Shown here piece by piece: positions 1 to 9,476 of a stretch of 64,000 nucleotides of DNA. The notes under the pieces were generated by a model that was not told the origin of the DNA, did not search any database, and saw only the letters and a program-made list of their open reading frames with translations. The stretch spans positions 62,001-126,000 of the forward strand of contig CAMNXA010000001.1 in the NCBI GenBank assembly GCA_946566685.1, read 5' to 3'. The position numbers and the translations under genes are program-made. This stretch comes from an uncultured Lachnospiraceae bacterium (GTDB lineage: Bacteria > Bacillota > Clostridia > Lachnospirales > Lachnospiraceae). Each line of letters opens with the position of its first letter. Position 1 is the stretch's first letter.

Positions 1-535
1 CGCGGGAGACAATCTTGGGCAGGATATTCTGATACTCCGTCATACCATTGGCTAGGACCACACAGATATCTCCGGATTCCAGATTGTGCCTTTCCTCATT
101 CACATACTCCATATTACCGCTCTCGGTATTGATAAAGACAGACGGTATATTAGCAGACTTCATGAACGTTACCTGATATTCATGCAGGGTTCCTTCTTCA
201 TCCATGGTCTGCAAATCATACGTGCGGTCTTCCTCCCAGGTAAAAATATCACCTTCCTCATACAATCGTCCGTCTATCTCCAGACCGTCCCCACAGACAC
301 CCATTTTGACTCTTTGATCTCTGACACAGGAAGGCAGGAAGAAATAAGACCTGCCGTCCTCCTCATCCTGCCACAGACTCACCTGATTGGTACTCTGCTG
401 CATATTGACATCCACATAGAGCATTTCCCCGTCTACCTGCAATACCACACTATTTAATTTCATATAATGCAGACAAACCAGCACCGCCGCGATAATCAGC
501 ACAAGCACCAGTCCCATGCAATATCTCTTCCGCAT
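1..535 (-). CDS. CotH-like protein, N-terminal part (partial; runs off the window)
   Basis: This open frame starts with ATG at 535 and is still open at base 1, giving about 178 residues. Translation shows a short basic N-terminus and one hydrophobic helix (about residues 8-25) acting as signal anchor, then a beta-rich extracellular region. The stretch reading SANIPSVFINTESGNMEYV, followed by KIVSR at the window edge, resembles the segment that precedes the RGNSTW motif of CotH kinase-family proteins. Those proteins include atypical protein kinases and surface or coat-associated proteins. The ATG overlaps the TAA of the upstream WecG/GT4 gene (TAATG), so translation is probably coupled. No kinase motif is visible because the catalytic part lies outside the window. 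The CotH assignment rests on recognition of this N-terminal pattern only. Confidence 0.65.
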   Translation of the reverse strand, partial: MRKRYCMGLVLVLIIAAVLVCLHYMKLNSVVLQVDGEMLYVDVNMQQSTNQVSLWQDEEDGRSYFFLPSCVRDQRVKMGVCGDGLEIDGRLYEEGDIFTWEEDRTYDLQTMDEEGTLHEYQVTFMKSANIPSVFINTESGNMEYVNEERHNLESGDICVVLANGMTEYQNILPKIVSR

Positions 536-2496
536 TATTTCTTCTCCCTCTGACGGCCGGATATGCCTTTGTCCGTCACTTTCCTGTAAAGAGCCACCGT
601 CTGGTCCACCACATCGTCCCAATTATATTTCCCACAGATAAAATCAGCGCTTCGGCTGCCATATTCCTGTACAGCTTCCGGATGATCCAGCATATACTGA
701 AGCTGTCTCCTCAAATCCCCTACATCCCCCTTGTGGAATGTAAGCGCCTTATCCTCAGTCACCTCTGTATTTTCACAGATATCACTGACCAGACAGCAGT
801 TGCCAAAACTCATGGCTTCCAGCAGGGTGAGCGCCATCCCTTCCACATCGCTTGGCAGCACAAAGGCATAGGCATTAGAATACAGTTCTTCCAGCATCTG
901 TCCCTGTACAAAGTCCGTCATGATGATCCGCTCATCCTGCGCCGCCATTGCGTGAATTTGTTCCATATACTCCATCGCCTGGCTGCTGCCGCCGGCAATG
1001 ACCAGCTTCTTGTCCGTCTCAATCTGTCCAAAAGCCTCGATCAGATAATGCAGCCCCTTCTCCGGCACGATCCGGGCAAGGAACAGGAAATACCCGTCTT
1101 GCACAAGCCCGTATTTCTCCGTGATAAGATCTGCTCCCCGCAGCACCGGTCTGCCAATCCCATTGGGAATGTAGGTAACCTGTCTGTGATAAGTATCTGC
1201 AAAATACTGCCTCACATTCTCGGACAGCACGATCACTTCATCCGCATACTTTGCCGCCATCTTTTCCCCAAACTTGATCACAAAGGAAGCAAAGTTACCC
1301 CACTTGGCTCTCTGCCAGTCCAGACCGTGGATAGTGACAACAATCTTACGTCTAAAAAGTTTTGGAATCCAGAGCATGGCGCAGGGTCCCTCCGCATGAT
1401 AGTGAAATACATCATAGGAATGAAAGAGCGCCATGATTGTTGCAAAAAAGGCATACACAATCGCATTTAAACTGCTGCGCCTGAAAGTGGGCACAATATA
1501 TACCCGCACGCCCTGATAGAACTTACGCCCCTTCCAGCCATACTCCTGGTCATATTTCTTGCCGGATACATGATGCCCGAACCGATTGTAAGCATCCACC
1601 TTATGTCCCAACGCCGCCAAACGCACGGAAAGTTCCTCCACCACGACCTCCACGCCGCCCTCCCTGGAGGGAATCCTCTTGTGCCCGATCATGGCGATAT
1701 GCATACCTTCCTTCTTTGCTTTCTTAAGCGCCCGGTTTTCTTGATGCACATAATACAAAAAGGCAAAGTTTGTGTTTAAGTAACGGGGCAGCATCCGTCT
1801 GGGATCACGCAAAATCCGGAACATCCACTCCAGACACAGCTTTTGCATCCACATGGGCGCCCGCTTTGCCGTGCCTGCGGTAAAGTCAAATGCCGCACCC
1901 ACACCCAGCATCAGTCCCTTCACCCTGTGACGGTGTTCATACATCCACCTCTCCTGCTTAGGCGCCCCCAGAGCTACCCAGACAAAGTCCGCCCCGCTGT
2001 CATTAATCTTGCGGACAATCTCTTCATCCTCCTGCCTGTCCAATTCCCGAAACGGAGGGGAGTACATACCGGCGATCTGCAATTTCGGATATCTCTTTAC
2101 CAGAACCTTTCTGAGCTCTGCCAGTGTGTGTTCCGAACTGCCATAGAAATAATGCCTGTAGCCCTTTTCCTGGGATAATTCCAGGATTTTCGGCATCAGA
2201 TCCGGCCCCGGTACGCGTCTGGCTTCCGAAAAGCCTCTCTTTCTACTCACAATGGAGAGCGGCTGTCCGTCCGGCAGCGCCATGGCGGCGCTGTTCTGTA
2301 TCCTGCGGTATTCTTTATCCCGAAACGCCATCACCGTAGTGTGCACATTGGAGACACAGATATAGTCCCCTCTCAGTGCATCCAGATTCTTGGTAATATA
2401 GGCAATCGTATGCTCCATGTCCGTGACATTGATATTGGTCTTTAATATCTTGCAGTATGACAGCTGACTATCGCGTTTTGCATCCGAATATTTCAC
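535..2496 (-). CDS. WecG/TagA/CpsF-family glycosyltransferase fused to a GT4 glycosyltransferase
   Basis: Two complete transferase domains lie in one chain of about 653 residues. Residues about 18-255 are a WecG/TagA (GT26) domain with the LPDG segment (putative catalytic Asp near 77) and GAPKQERW near 178-185. The family adds ManNAc-type or other sugars to lipid-linked GlcNAc. Residues about 266-640 are a GT-B fold GT4 domain with SREGGVE near the start and the EGMALTLLE (E-x7-E type) motif. The WecG domain alone is normally about 240 residues. A GTG start at 2496, 8 bases after AGGGG, is preferred; a TTG at 2499 is also possible. The start overlaps the stop of the upstream Wzy-like gene. 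A GGAAGG just before the Met that opens the GT4 domain could be a relic of a separate gene. The fusion suggests two consecutive transfer steps on one lipid-linked intermediate. Confidence 0.88.
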   Translation of the reverse strand: MKYSDAKRDSQLSYCKILKTNINVTDMEHTIAYITKNLDALRGDYICVSNVHTTVMAFRDKEYRRIQNSAAMALPDGQPLSIVSRKRGFSEARRVPGPDLMPKILELSQEKGYRHYFYGSSEHTLAELRKVLVKRYPKLQIAGMYSPPFRELDRQEDEEIVRKINDSGADFVWVALGAPKQERWMYEHRHRVKGLMLGVGAAFDFTAGTAKRAPMWMQKLCLEWMFRILRDPRRMLPRYLNTNFAFLYYVHQENRALKKAKKEGMHIAMIGHKRIPSREGGVEVVVEELSVRLAALGHKVDAYNRFGHHVSGKKYDQEYGWKGRKFYQGVRVYIVPTFRRSSLNAIVYAFFATIMALFHSYDVFHYHAEGPCAMLWIPKLFRRKIVVTIHGLDWQRAKWGNFASFVIKFGEKMAAKYADEVIVLSENVRQYFADTYHRQVTYIPNGIGRPVLRGADLITEKYGLVQDGYFLFLARIVPEKGLHYLIEAFGQIETDKKLVIAGGSSQAMEYMEQIHAMAAQDERIIMTDFVQGQMLEELYSNAYAFVLPSDVEGMALTLLEAMSFGNCCLVSDICENTEVTEDKALTFHKGDVGDLRRQLQYMLDHPEAVQEYGSRSADFICGKYNWDDVVDQTVALYRKVTDKGISGRQREKK

Positions 2497-4070
2497 CAAT
2501 CAATCCCCTTTCTTCTCTCTTTACAGCCCATCCCTGCCATCGCCAGAAAAGCGCCGGCCATCCCGCCGATCCACACACTTCCCAGATAATACCGCAGGGT
2601 CTCGAGTCCCACAGCCTTCCCTGTGATCACCTGCATAGGCGTCTCCGCGTCTTTATAATTCATGATGCGGTATCCCTCATAAGCCGGGTCATCCTCTCCC
2701 GTAAGATAAACAGACGTCTCCTCCAGTCCGTCCGTATAAAAACGCTGTACCACATATCCGGCCGGCTGTTCGTAAAGCAGGGCGCACAAGATGCCGCCTG
2801 CCACGCAGCCCGCCAGCGTCACCGCCAAAATACTCCTTCTATGCGCCTTCCAGATCTTCCCGGCAAGAGACGCCAGATAGTCCGGCAGCATGGCCAGTGG
2901 GATTGTGATCTCCTTCTGCGCCCAGGGCAGCAGACAATATTCCTTTTCGCCATCCTTTTGCAAAAACAGCATCGCCCCCAGGAAAATCAGGGTTATATTC
3001 TTAAAGGATGTATTAAATAACAGCTGTTCTGTCCAGCCGGCAGCCAGGAAACAGACCAGAATGACCAGTTCCCTCGTCTTCTGTGCGCGGGTCAGATAGG
3101 ACAGCAGCATAAAATAACCGACCATGATGATGACAAAAGGAATCAATCCATAATTGATATAGCCCATGACATAGGAATTATCCATATTCATATAAGATGT
3201 CACAATCGGCGCAATATCTATCCCGAACAGACTTTTGTATTCCGGCTTTAAGAACTGCTCTGCCAGCCAGATCCTGGTGTTAAGTATCCGGTTCAGCCCC
3301 TGCACAATAAACCATAGGGGATTATTGTTCAAAAACCTGGGCAGCACGAAAGTCAAGATCAGACAGACCGGCAGCACCAGATTCGCCAGCAGTTTTTCGA
3401 AGAAACAAAATCGGGGGCGAAACTGTACATAGAGACACCCCGTCAGAAGCAGCACCACAATCCCGAATCCCGTATAGCTGACCGAATATAAAAATACCAG
3501 CAGATTACCAAACATCAACAGAAGATAATGCCGGAACTTATATCTTTCTTTCAACTGATAGATAATCAGGGCACAGAGTGTCAGATAGGTGATATGCAGA
3601 ATGTTGGGGTGGGTAAATCCCAGACTCCAGCGAAAAATATGTCCCAGCCCCAGTTTCCTGTGCACCCGATAAACCGTGTGTTCCAGACGAAAGAAGGAAA
3701 AGGCGCTCAAGAAAACGGCACAGACCGACCATACCCACAATCCCACATGAAAGACTTTCTCCACACGGATTCCCTTCATGCCAAGCACCAGAAAAGCCAC
3801 AAACAAAATACCCAGCGCGTGGGAACGACAATAGACTAACGATGTCAGGGAAAAGAGCACTGCCAGCATCCCCAGCTGCCGTGCCGTATATGGCGTTGCC
3901 AGTATCTTTAACAGACCGCACAAGAGCCCTGGAACCACCAGAAGCACAAAAAGTTTCTGTCCCTCATAAAACCCAAGGCCCTTAGCCAGAGAGAGCAGAA
4001 GGAAAAATCCCCAGAAAAAGGCTTCCTGCATTGTTATCTTCATCGCAAACTGTTTCGTCAGGTTCTTCAT
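2493..4070 (-). CDS. Wzy-like O-antigen polymerase/ligase family membrane protein
   Basis: This is a 525-residue polytopic membrane protein with about 11-12 hydrophobic segments. The segment GFTHPNILHI in the middle of the chain is typical of the loop in Wzy/O-antigen-ligase family proteins (compare GMGHPNALS in the gene at 18119). An extracytoplasmic stretch of about 70 residues lies between the last two helices. The ATG overlaps the stop of the upstream hydrolase (ATGA), with GGAGG upstream. In the Wzx/Wzy route such proteins join lipid-linked repeat units at the outer face of the membrane. The neighbouring Wzx (5228) supports this. Polymerase and ligase members cannot be told apart by sequence alone. 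Confidence 0.72.
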   Translation of the reverse strand: MKNLTKQFAMKITMQEAFFWGFFLLLSLAKGLGFYEGQKLFVLLVVPGLLCGLLKILATPYTARQLGMLAVLFSLTSLVYCRSHALGILFVAFLVLGMKGIRVEKVFHVGLWVWSVCAVFLSAFSFFRLEHTVYRVHRKLGLGHIFRWSLGFTHPNILHITYLTLCALIIYQLKERYKFRHYLLLMFGNLLVFLYSVSYTGFGIVVLLLTGCLYVQFRPRFCFFEKLLANLVLPVCLILTFVLPRFLNNNPLWFIVQGLNRILNTRIWLAEQFLKPEYKSLFGIDIAPIVTSYMNMDNSYVMGYINYGLIPFVIIMVGYFMLLSYLTRAQKTRELVILVCFLAAGWTEQLLFNTSFKNITLIFLGAMLFLQKDGEKEYCLLPWAQKEITIPLAMLPDYLASLAGKIWKAHRRSILAVTLAGCVAGGILCALLYEQPAGYVVQRFYTDGLEETSVYLTGEDDPAYEGYRIMNYKDAETPMQVITGKAVGLETLRYYLGSVWIGGMAGAFLAMAGMGCKERRKGIDW

Positions 4071-5209
4071 ACGCCCTCCACTACATCATCACAGACAATC
4101 AGCGCCGGCCCCAGTGACCAGGGATATGTGTCATATCTTTGCGGATACAGGCCAAAACCTTGACACTCTCCGGAGCAGCCATAGACCCTGCCATCCCGGA
4201 CAGATTTCTCCAGAGATTCCCTGCCGCGCAGGAAGGCCTGTCTGTACTTTTCTCCCACAAGAATCTTCAGTTCGATTCCCTCTTTGAGCGCCGCACAGAC
4301 CATACCCGTGACGGAAGTGTCGGCAGGCCCTTCCAATGCCTGTAACTGCCAGGAAAATGCTCCATCAACTCTCTGATAATGAAGCACCGTATCCACAAAC
4401 CCAACAAAAGGCTCCCGCAGCCGCTCCCTGCCATAATCCGACAGGAAACATTTGGACATGCCGCGCAACATCCAGCCCACGGCCCGTCCCCAGCCGATAA
4501 TACCATATTTACAGTCATCCGTCATATCATAACCATGGTAGGGAAGACCGCTTTCTCCGTCCATCCCATAAGCCAGGAAATTGGCGATCTGCTTCACCGC
4601 CAGTTCCATACATTCTTTGCGGTTAAATGTCATGCCATAGCGGTACAGGAACGGGCACACAAGACCCAGCATATCGGCAAACACATACCCATTTCCCTGC
4701 CCAGCCCGGTAAAGCAGGCTTCCCGCATCGTCTTTGGCGTATTCCATGGCGTAATCCGCCATTTTATCTACCGCCTCACGATACTGCCTGGTGCGGGAAT
4801 CTCCTCCCTTCAATTCCATATCCGTCTTGGCCGCCCGGTTTAAATACTGTTCCAGAAAAGTCTCTCCCGCAACCAGATCATCCAGAAAATAAAGGGGCAT
4901 ACCTTTCCCTCTCCATCTGTCAAAATATGCCTCCAGCACCTCTTCTATTTGCAGGATCATCTCATGCATCTGTTCCTCATCAAAGGCTTTCTTCTGCCAT
5001 TCTTTCCCATACTGTCCGGCAAGTTCTGCCCGGCAGTACCATAACCCTCCTGCCAGAAGTCCGGTAGGCCAGAAAATCACATCCACCGGCATGGTCTTCC
5101 TGCCAAGCATGTATTTTCTGACAAAGCGTTTACACCGCGCCTTCATATCCGGAACCCCGTAGTGCATAAGTTCTTTACAGGCATTTTCTATCAATAATTT
5201 CTTATCCAT
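4067..5209 (-). CDS. Glycoside hydrolase family 88/105-like unsaturated uronyl hydrolase
   Basis: The 380-residue protein has no signal peptide, so it is probably cytoplasmic. It has the alpha/alpha-barrel pattern of GH88/GH105 enzymes such as YteR and YesR. Visible landmarks are FADMLGLVCPFLYRYG (Asp179, the position of the general acid in the family), SGLPYHGYD (His225) and GWGRAVGWMLRGM (240-251). Family members hydrate 4,5-unsaturated uronyl residues produced by polysaccharide lyases. No lyase is present in this window, so the role here is unclear. It could trim faulty glycan, act in remodelling or act on another substrate. It sits between Wzx and a Wzy-like gene in the same run. RBS GTGAGG precedes the ATG. 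Confidence 0.75.
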   Translation of the reverse strand: MDKKLLIENACKELMHYGVPDMKARCKRFVRKYMLGRKTMPVDVIFWPTGLLAGGLWYCRAELAGQYGKEWQKKAFDEEQMHEMILQIEEVLEAYFDRWRGKGMPLYFLDDLVAGETFLEQYLNRAAKTDMELKGGDSRTRQYREAVDKMADYAMEYAKDDAGSLLYRAGQGNGYVFADMLGLVCPFLYRYGMTFNRKECMELAVKQIANFLAYGMDGESGLPYHGYDMTDDCKYGIIGWGRAVGWMLRGMSKCFLSDYGRERLREPFVGFVDTVLHYQRVDGAFSWQLQALEGPADTSVTGMVCAALKEGIELKILVGEKYRQAFLRGRESLEKSVRDGRVYGCSGECQGFGLYPQRYDTYPWSLGPALIVCDDVVEGV

Positions 5210-5227
5210 GATAACCTCACTCCCTAC

Positions 5228-6784
5228 CTATCTTTTCAGACCAGGAATCTTACTGACCACTACATTCCACAGATAGGCAAACTCATCTGTTCTGTGAAAT
5301 ATCAACAGGAATACCGTATTATACAATACCGTTATGATCAGCACCATGGCCGCAAACGTGAAAATCGTCACCTGCCCCATGACCGCATGCCGGACAGGAA
5401 TCATCCCCAGCGCCACCGCTAAAATGACTGCCATATACTTACAGGAATCCACAAAATACGGCCATGACTTTCTGTCAAAACATACCCGATAGATGATCAT
5501 GGGCCGAATCAGGTTTGCCAGGATCCCTGAAACCAATGTGCCCACATAAACCCCTGCCACTCCTATTTTCTGCACCAGAATGATGGACACCACCAGATTA
5601 ACGCCCCCCTGTATCAGAGGCAGATATCGATCCTGCTCAAATAGTCCCGATGCGATCTTAAAATTCAGCAGCACGGTACGGCCGCCCTTTAAATAAAAGT
5701 CCACCACCAAAAGAGTCACCGTCAGTTCACTGACCAGCCAGCTCTCATCCAGCCATAAACCGCCAATCAACGGTGACAGCAGATGCCAGAACCCCACCGC
5801 CCCAAAGCCAAAAAGCCAGCAGGCAAAAAAGCGATATACTTTAAAAAGCTGGTACTGTCTCTCTTTCGACTCCGTAGCAACCAGATTGCCAAAACCTGAA
5901 ATTACGGAATCGAAGATGATATTTACAAAGTTTCCCACATACGTGATGATATAAACATAATTGTCCACAACCGCAGAAGTGTCCACATTGACGAAAGAAG
6001 AAATAATAATCTTATCCGTCTGCAGCCTCGCCACATCGCCGACCTTGTGGCAGATGAGCGCCTTGGTCTTGGTGGCCACCACCTGGGTGTCCTCCCTGCT
6101 CAGTTTCACCACATCTTTATCCTTCAGATATGGATACATCCTGCCCAGATATACGCTCACAAAAATCTTTTGCAGAAGTTCCACCAGCGACTGGGACAGC
6201 AGATAAAACAGAAAATTCTTCGTAAGCACCAGCACCACAATCTGCACCAGCGTCACCACGATCTTAGTGACTGTGGTGATGTTGGTCTGGATATAGTTTT
6301 TCTGCTCCGCATTGACAAGACTGTATTTATAAGTCACAAAATAACTGATGACCGTGTTGAACAGAAAGATATAATAATATAACGTCAGTTCCCGTATGGA
6401 GAGACTGCCCGGATTCTTGAGAATATATTTCAGGAAGGGGGAGATTGCGATTCCAAGCACCGTGATCACAGCGGCAATGGAAAGATATGCCCTCTTATAA
6501 AACTGCATGTAAGATTTGATCTTCTCGCGGTCGCCCTGGGCCACCGGCTTATAAAGACTGTAATTGAGCGCCGTGCCGATTCCCATCTCCGTCAGGGACA
6601 GTACACTCAGCACATCGGTATAGATGCCGTTAACGCCCAGAAGCGTCCTGCCCAGCATCCGGATAAAAATGTCCCTTAGCAGGAAATTCATCAGTATGAT
6701 CACAATATTACTGACAAACCCGAATATGATATTTTTCCTGGCCTGTTGTATTCTGCCCATATCACGATTCTCATTCATTTCCAT
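5228..6784 (-). CDS. wzx: Wzx-type polysaccharide flippase
   Basis: A membrane protein of about 518 residues with 12-14 predicted helices. The start IIFGFVSNIVIILMNFLLR followed by LGRTLLGVNGIYTDVLSVLSL is typical of Firmicutes polysaccharide transporters of the MOP superfamily. These flip undecaprenyl-linked repeat units to the outer face of the membrane. The ATG at 6784 is chosen over a longer frame beginning with TTG; ATG 6778 and ATG 6757 are further possibilities. It follows the pyruvyl transferase with a short spacer and precedes the hydrolase and the Wzy-like gene. Together with the WcaJ-type enzyme at 8016 it forms a conventional Wzx/Wzy module. Confidence 0.86.
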   Translation of the reverse strand: MEMNENRDMGRIQQARKNIIFGFVSNIVIILMNFLLRDIFIRMLGRTLLGVNGIYTDVLSVLSLTEMGIGTALNYSLYKPVAQGDREKIKSYMQFYKRAYLSIAAVITVLGIAISPFLKYILKNPGSLSIRELTLYYYIFLFNTVISYFVTYKYSLVNAEQKNYIQTNITTVTKIVVTLVQIVVLVLTKNFLFYLLSQSLVELLQKIFVSVYLGRMYPYLKDKDVVKLSREDTQVVATKTKALICHKVGDVARLQTDKIIISSFVNVDTSAVVDNYVYIITYVGNFVNIIFDSVISGFGNLVATESKERQYQLFKVYRFFACWLFGFGAVGFWHLLSPLIGGLWLDESWLVSELTVTLLVVDFYLKGGRTVLLNFKIASGLFEQDRYLPLIQGGVNLVVSIILVQKIGVAGVYVGTLVSGILANLIRPMIIYRVCFDRKSWPYFVDSCKYMAVILAVALGMIPVRHAVMGQVTIFTFAAMVLIITVLYNTVFLLIFHRTDEFAYLWNVVVSKIPGLKR

Positions 6785-6808
6785 GCCGTTCCCAACGGCA
6801 TAATACAA

Positions 6809-7996
6809 TTAATGTACGGATTCCCAAAGTTTACGGATCTCATCCCCTGCCTCTTTGGCTTTCCGGCAATACGCCGGCATGATCTCCCTAAGCCGCCTGC
6901 GGATTTCTTCCTCCCGCTCCATCATCCAGTCATAGGCACCGATCAGTTCCCCCGGCTCCGATAAAGACTGCACAGGCAGTACATAATGCTCCTCCGTGCC
7001 GAACAGATCCCTGGCTATGCCCCTGGCTTTGACGGAGTATCCTACCACCAGCGTGGGCACCATGGAAGAGTAGGCCGCAATGGTGGCGTGGGTTCTGGCT
7101 CCGATAAATGCCCGGCACTTTGAGATGACATATTTCAGCCGCTGACAGGACATATCCTCGAAAAGGAGCACCCTCTCATTGTCCCGATAGGCCTCATAAA
7201 GCTGGGCAAGGGTCTGCCTGTCATCCGTATGGTGCCAGATTACATGGGGAATCAGTGCAATTGAATAACTGCTGTTACTTAAAATATGATCCATCAGCTT
7301 CCGATAATTAGCGATGGTGATGCCCTCTACCATCTCATTTTCCACCACCATGGGACTGACATTGATGCCGATGGTCTCCTGTTCCCGAAACCCTGCCGGC
7401 AGCGCAAAAGCCTCCGGTTGCAGAGAAAAGGCCGGATCCGGGTACTGTTTCACATTTTCAGTAACACCGGCATCCTGTAAGGCCTGTGCCGTAATGGATT
7501 CCCGGGGCGTGATCAGCGCATAACGCTTCAAGTCCGCCACTACCTCCGGATTCTGCAAAAGTTCCGGCTCCAGGGAACACCCCCACAAAACTGTCCTGGC
7601 CCCTGCCCTGCAAAACGTGCCATTAGCCAGCATTGCCTCTTTTCTGGGCACTTCATAACAATACATGTCGCCCCCTATGGAGAGGTACAGAGGAGCCAGT
7701 TCTTTTCCCAGCACCTTATGGAATCGGTAACGCATAAAAGATTCCGGATCATGAAATATCTTACGCCAGCCATAATACCACACATGGGCCAGAAAATGCT
7801 CCGCAATCTTGCGTTCCTGCAAAATATCACACAGGGACGCCGGCAAATAGAGCCTGTCCTCCTGCTCACTGTTGGTCAAAAGCAGTTTGGGAATCTCTTC
7901 TATCATGTGGCAGGTGCTGTTGACAATCGCCTCACAGCCATGATTACCGCTGCCGCCATGCAAATACATGACAATCTTGTCATTTTTATATTCCAT
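6809..7996 (-). CDS. Polysaccharide pyruvyl transferase family protein
   Basis: The 395-residue protein matches the polysaccharide pyruvyl transferase family (CsaB/WcaK/EpsO-like). It opens with MYLHGGSGNHGCEAIV, the glycine-rich N-terminal motif of the family. The C-terminal half has CRAFIGARTHATIAAYSS, the usual GxRxH segment. Family members move pyruvate from phosphoenolpyruvate onto a hexose or hexosamine as a ketal, adding negative charge. It has no membrane segment and probably acts in the cytoplasm on lipid-linked intermediates. It lies between the initiating transferase and Wzx, a common position for a repeat-unit decorating enzyme. The acceptor sugar cannot be read from sequence. Confidence 0.85.
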   Translation of the reverse strand: MEYKNDKIVMYLHGGSGNHGCEAIVNSTCHMIEEIPKLLLTNSEQEDRLYLPASLCDILQERKIAEHFLAHVWYYGWRKIFHDPESFMRYRFHKVLGKELAPLYLSIGGDMYCYEVPRKEAMLANGTFCRAGARTVLWGCSLEPELLQNPEVVADLKRYALITPRESITAQALQDAGVTENVKQYPDPAFSLQPEAFALPAGFREQETIGINVSPMVVENEMVEGITIANYRKLMDHILSNSSYSIALIPHVIWHHTDDRQTLAQLYEAYRDNERVLLFEDMSCQRLKYVISKCRAFIGARTHATIAAYSSMVPTLVVGYSVKARGIARDLFGTEEHYVLPVQSLSEPGELIGAYDWMMEREEEIRRRLREIMPAYCRKAKEAGDEIRKLWESVH

Positions 7997-8015
7997 ATCT
8001 CATGTCACTTTCCTT

Positions 8016-9428
8016 TTACTTAGAGCCCCTGCCTTTCAGCACAGCCCCCACCGTTTTAAACAGAATCTTGATATCCAGTCCAATAGACCAGTTGTCAATA
8101 TACTCCAGATCCAGGCGCACCACCTCGTCAAAGTCAGAAATATCACTGCGCCCGCTGATCTGCCACAATCCGGTGAGACCAGGCGTCATACTGATCCGCC
8201 GCCTGTAGTGGGAATTATACTGCTCAAATTCGTCCTCCGTTGGAGGTCTTGTCCCCACCAGACTCATATCCCCCCGCAGGATATTAAAAAACTGCGGCAG
8301 TTCGTCAATACTGGTCTTGCGGATAAACCTGCCCACCCTGGTAATCCGGGGATCGTTCTCCATCTTGAACATCAGGCCCTGCATTTCATTGGCCTTCTCC
8401 AGTTCCTTCTTGCGCTCTTCCGCGTCAATATACATGGAACGGAACTTATATATCTTAAAGCGGCGCCCGTTCTTGCCAATCCTGGTCTGGGCAAAAAAGA
8501 CCGGGCCTGGAGAATCAATCCTGATCGCCAGCGCCACAAAGGGCGTCAGTACGGCAGTGATCAGGATGCCCACCAATCCGCCGGCTATATCCATCAGCCG
8601 CTTAAGTGTCATCCTCCGGTAGTCATAGTGCGTGATGGAATAAGTCATGACTGTATAACCGGCAAAACTGTCCACCGTGATCTCCCGCTGACCGGCATCA
8701 ATGATATCAATATTGTAATGACAGACCACACCCATGGATTCCAGGTCATAGATGATATGCTTGACATACCGTTTGTCCATGTCCGGCAAGTTAATAAAAG
8801 CCTCGTCCATCGCCATCTGCCTGGCCAAAGAAAGCACATCGGAACCGTCCGCCAGCACCTTGACACCATCTACGACCACGCCCTTCCTGTCTTCATCCAC
8901 ACAGGCCAGCGCCACAATCTGATAGTTAATATCCAGATTTTCCTTAAGCTGGGCCATCGTCTTGTCCATTACACTGTCCTTTGTGATGACCATGATCTTG
9001 ACAAGATTGGACTCAGAAGTCAGATACGCCCGGAGAAACCGCTTCATAAAAAGGCGCATCAGCCATACCACAAACACATCCAGCACTGCAAAATATCCCC
9101 ACACCATTCGGGAGAAAGCCGCCCCCCGCTGTAGCATAAACAGCACACTGGCCGCCGCCAGCACCATGAACAGGTTGAATTTCAATACCGCCACAAATTC
9201 CACGAAAACACCCCGTTCCAGAAAACTCCTGTTCCAGTCCAGAAGGAAACTGTATATCGTGCAAAACAGCAGAAAGAACACGCACACCAGCGCATGTATT
9301 TCCGGCTCCTGTACGCGGGCAAACTTCCCATAGCGCAGAAGGATAGCCGCCACATATGCAATTATGATACAGAGCAGATCTGAAAATAACAGACAATAAC
9401 TCTCAATGATCTTTTTCTTCCGATTCAT
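8016..9428 (-). CDS. Exopolysaccharide polyprenyl glycosylphosphotransferase (WcaJ/WbaP-type initiating enzyme)
   Basis: The 470-residue protein has four N-terminal membrane helices, a CoA-binding-like middle domain and a C-terminal bacterial sugar transferase domain (about 270-470) with a re-entrant helix. Typical motifs are FKIYKFRSM, the Asp-Glu pair in TSIDELPQFFNIL, GDMSLVGTRPP and MTPGLTGLWQISGR. Enzymes of this class transfer a hexose-1-phosphate, usually glucose or galactose, to undecaprenyl phosphate and so start the repeat unit. It is much longer than the 200-residue PglC-like enzyme at 58724, so the window carries two initiating enzymes of different architecture. RBS GAGGATT precedes the ATG. 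A candidate promoter lies upstream. Confidence 0.92.
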   Translation of the reverse strand: MNRKKKIIESYCLLFSDLLCIIIAYVAAILLRYGKFARVQEPEIHALVCVFFLLFCTIYSFLLDWNRSFLERGVFVEFVAVLKFNLFMVLAAASVLFMLQRGAAFSRMVWGYFAVLDVFVVWLMRLFMKRFLRAYLTSESNLVKIMVITKDSVMDKTMAQLKENLDINYQIVALACVDEDRKGVVVDGVKVLADGSDVLSLARQMAMDEAFINLPDMDKRYVKHIIYDLESMGVVCHYNIDIIDAGQREITVDSFAGYTVMTYSITHYDYRRMTLKRLMDIAGGLVGILITAVLTPFVALAIRIDSPGPVFFAQTRIGKNGRRFKIYKFRSMYIDAEERKKELEKANEMQGLMFKMENDPRITRVGRFIRKTSIDELPQFFNILRGDMSLVGTRPPTEDEFEQYNSHYRRRISMTPGLTGLWQISGRSDISDFDEVVRLDLEYIDNWSIGLDIKILFKTVGAVLKGRGSK

Positions 9429-9476
9429 AATCCTCGTACTCTTTCATCGTACACTTTCATAAGTGAAACTATATCT

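Noticed and set aside
682-1470. Open frame of 262 codons on the plus strand
   Set aside because: It lies opposite the GT4 part of the WecG/GT4 fusion, whose motifs are clear. Its translation is rich in His, Pro and Leu with no domain pattern, which is typical of antisense frames.
7968-9134. Open frame of 388 codons on the plus strand
   Set aside because: It is antisense to the WcaJ-type transferase, which has full motifs. The translation shows no recognisable family.
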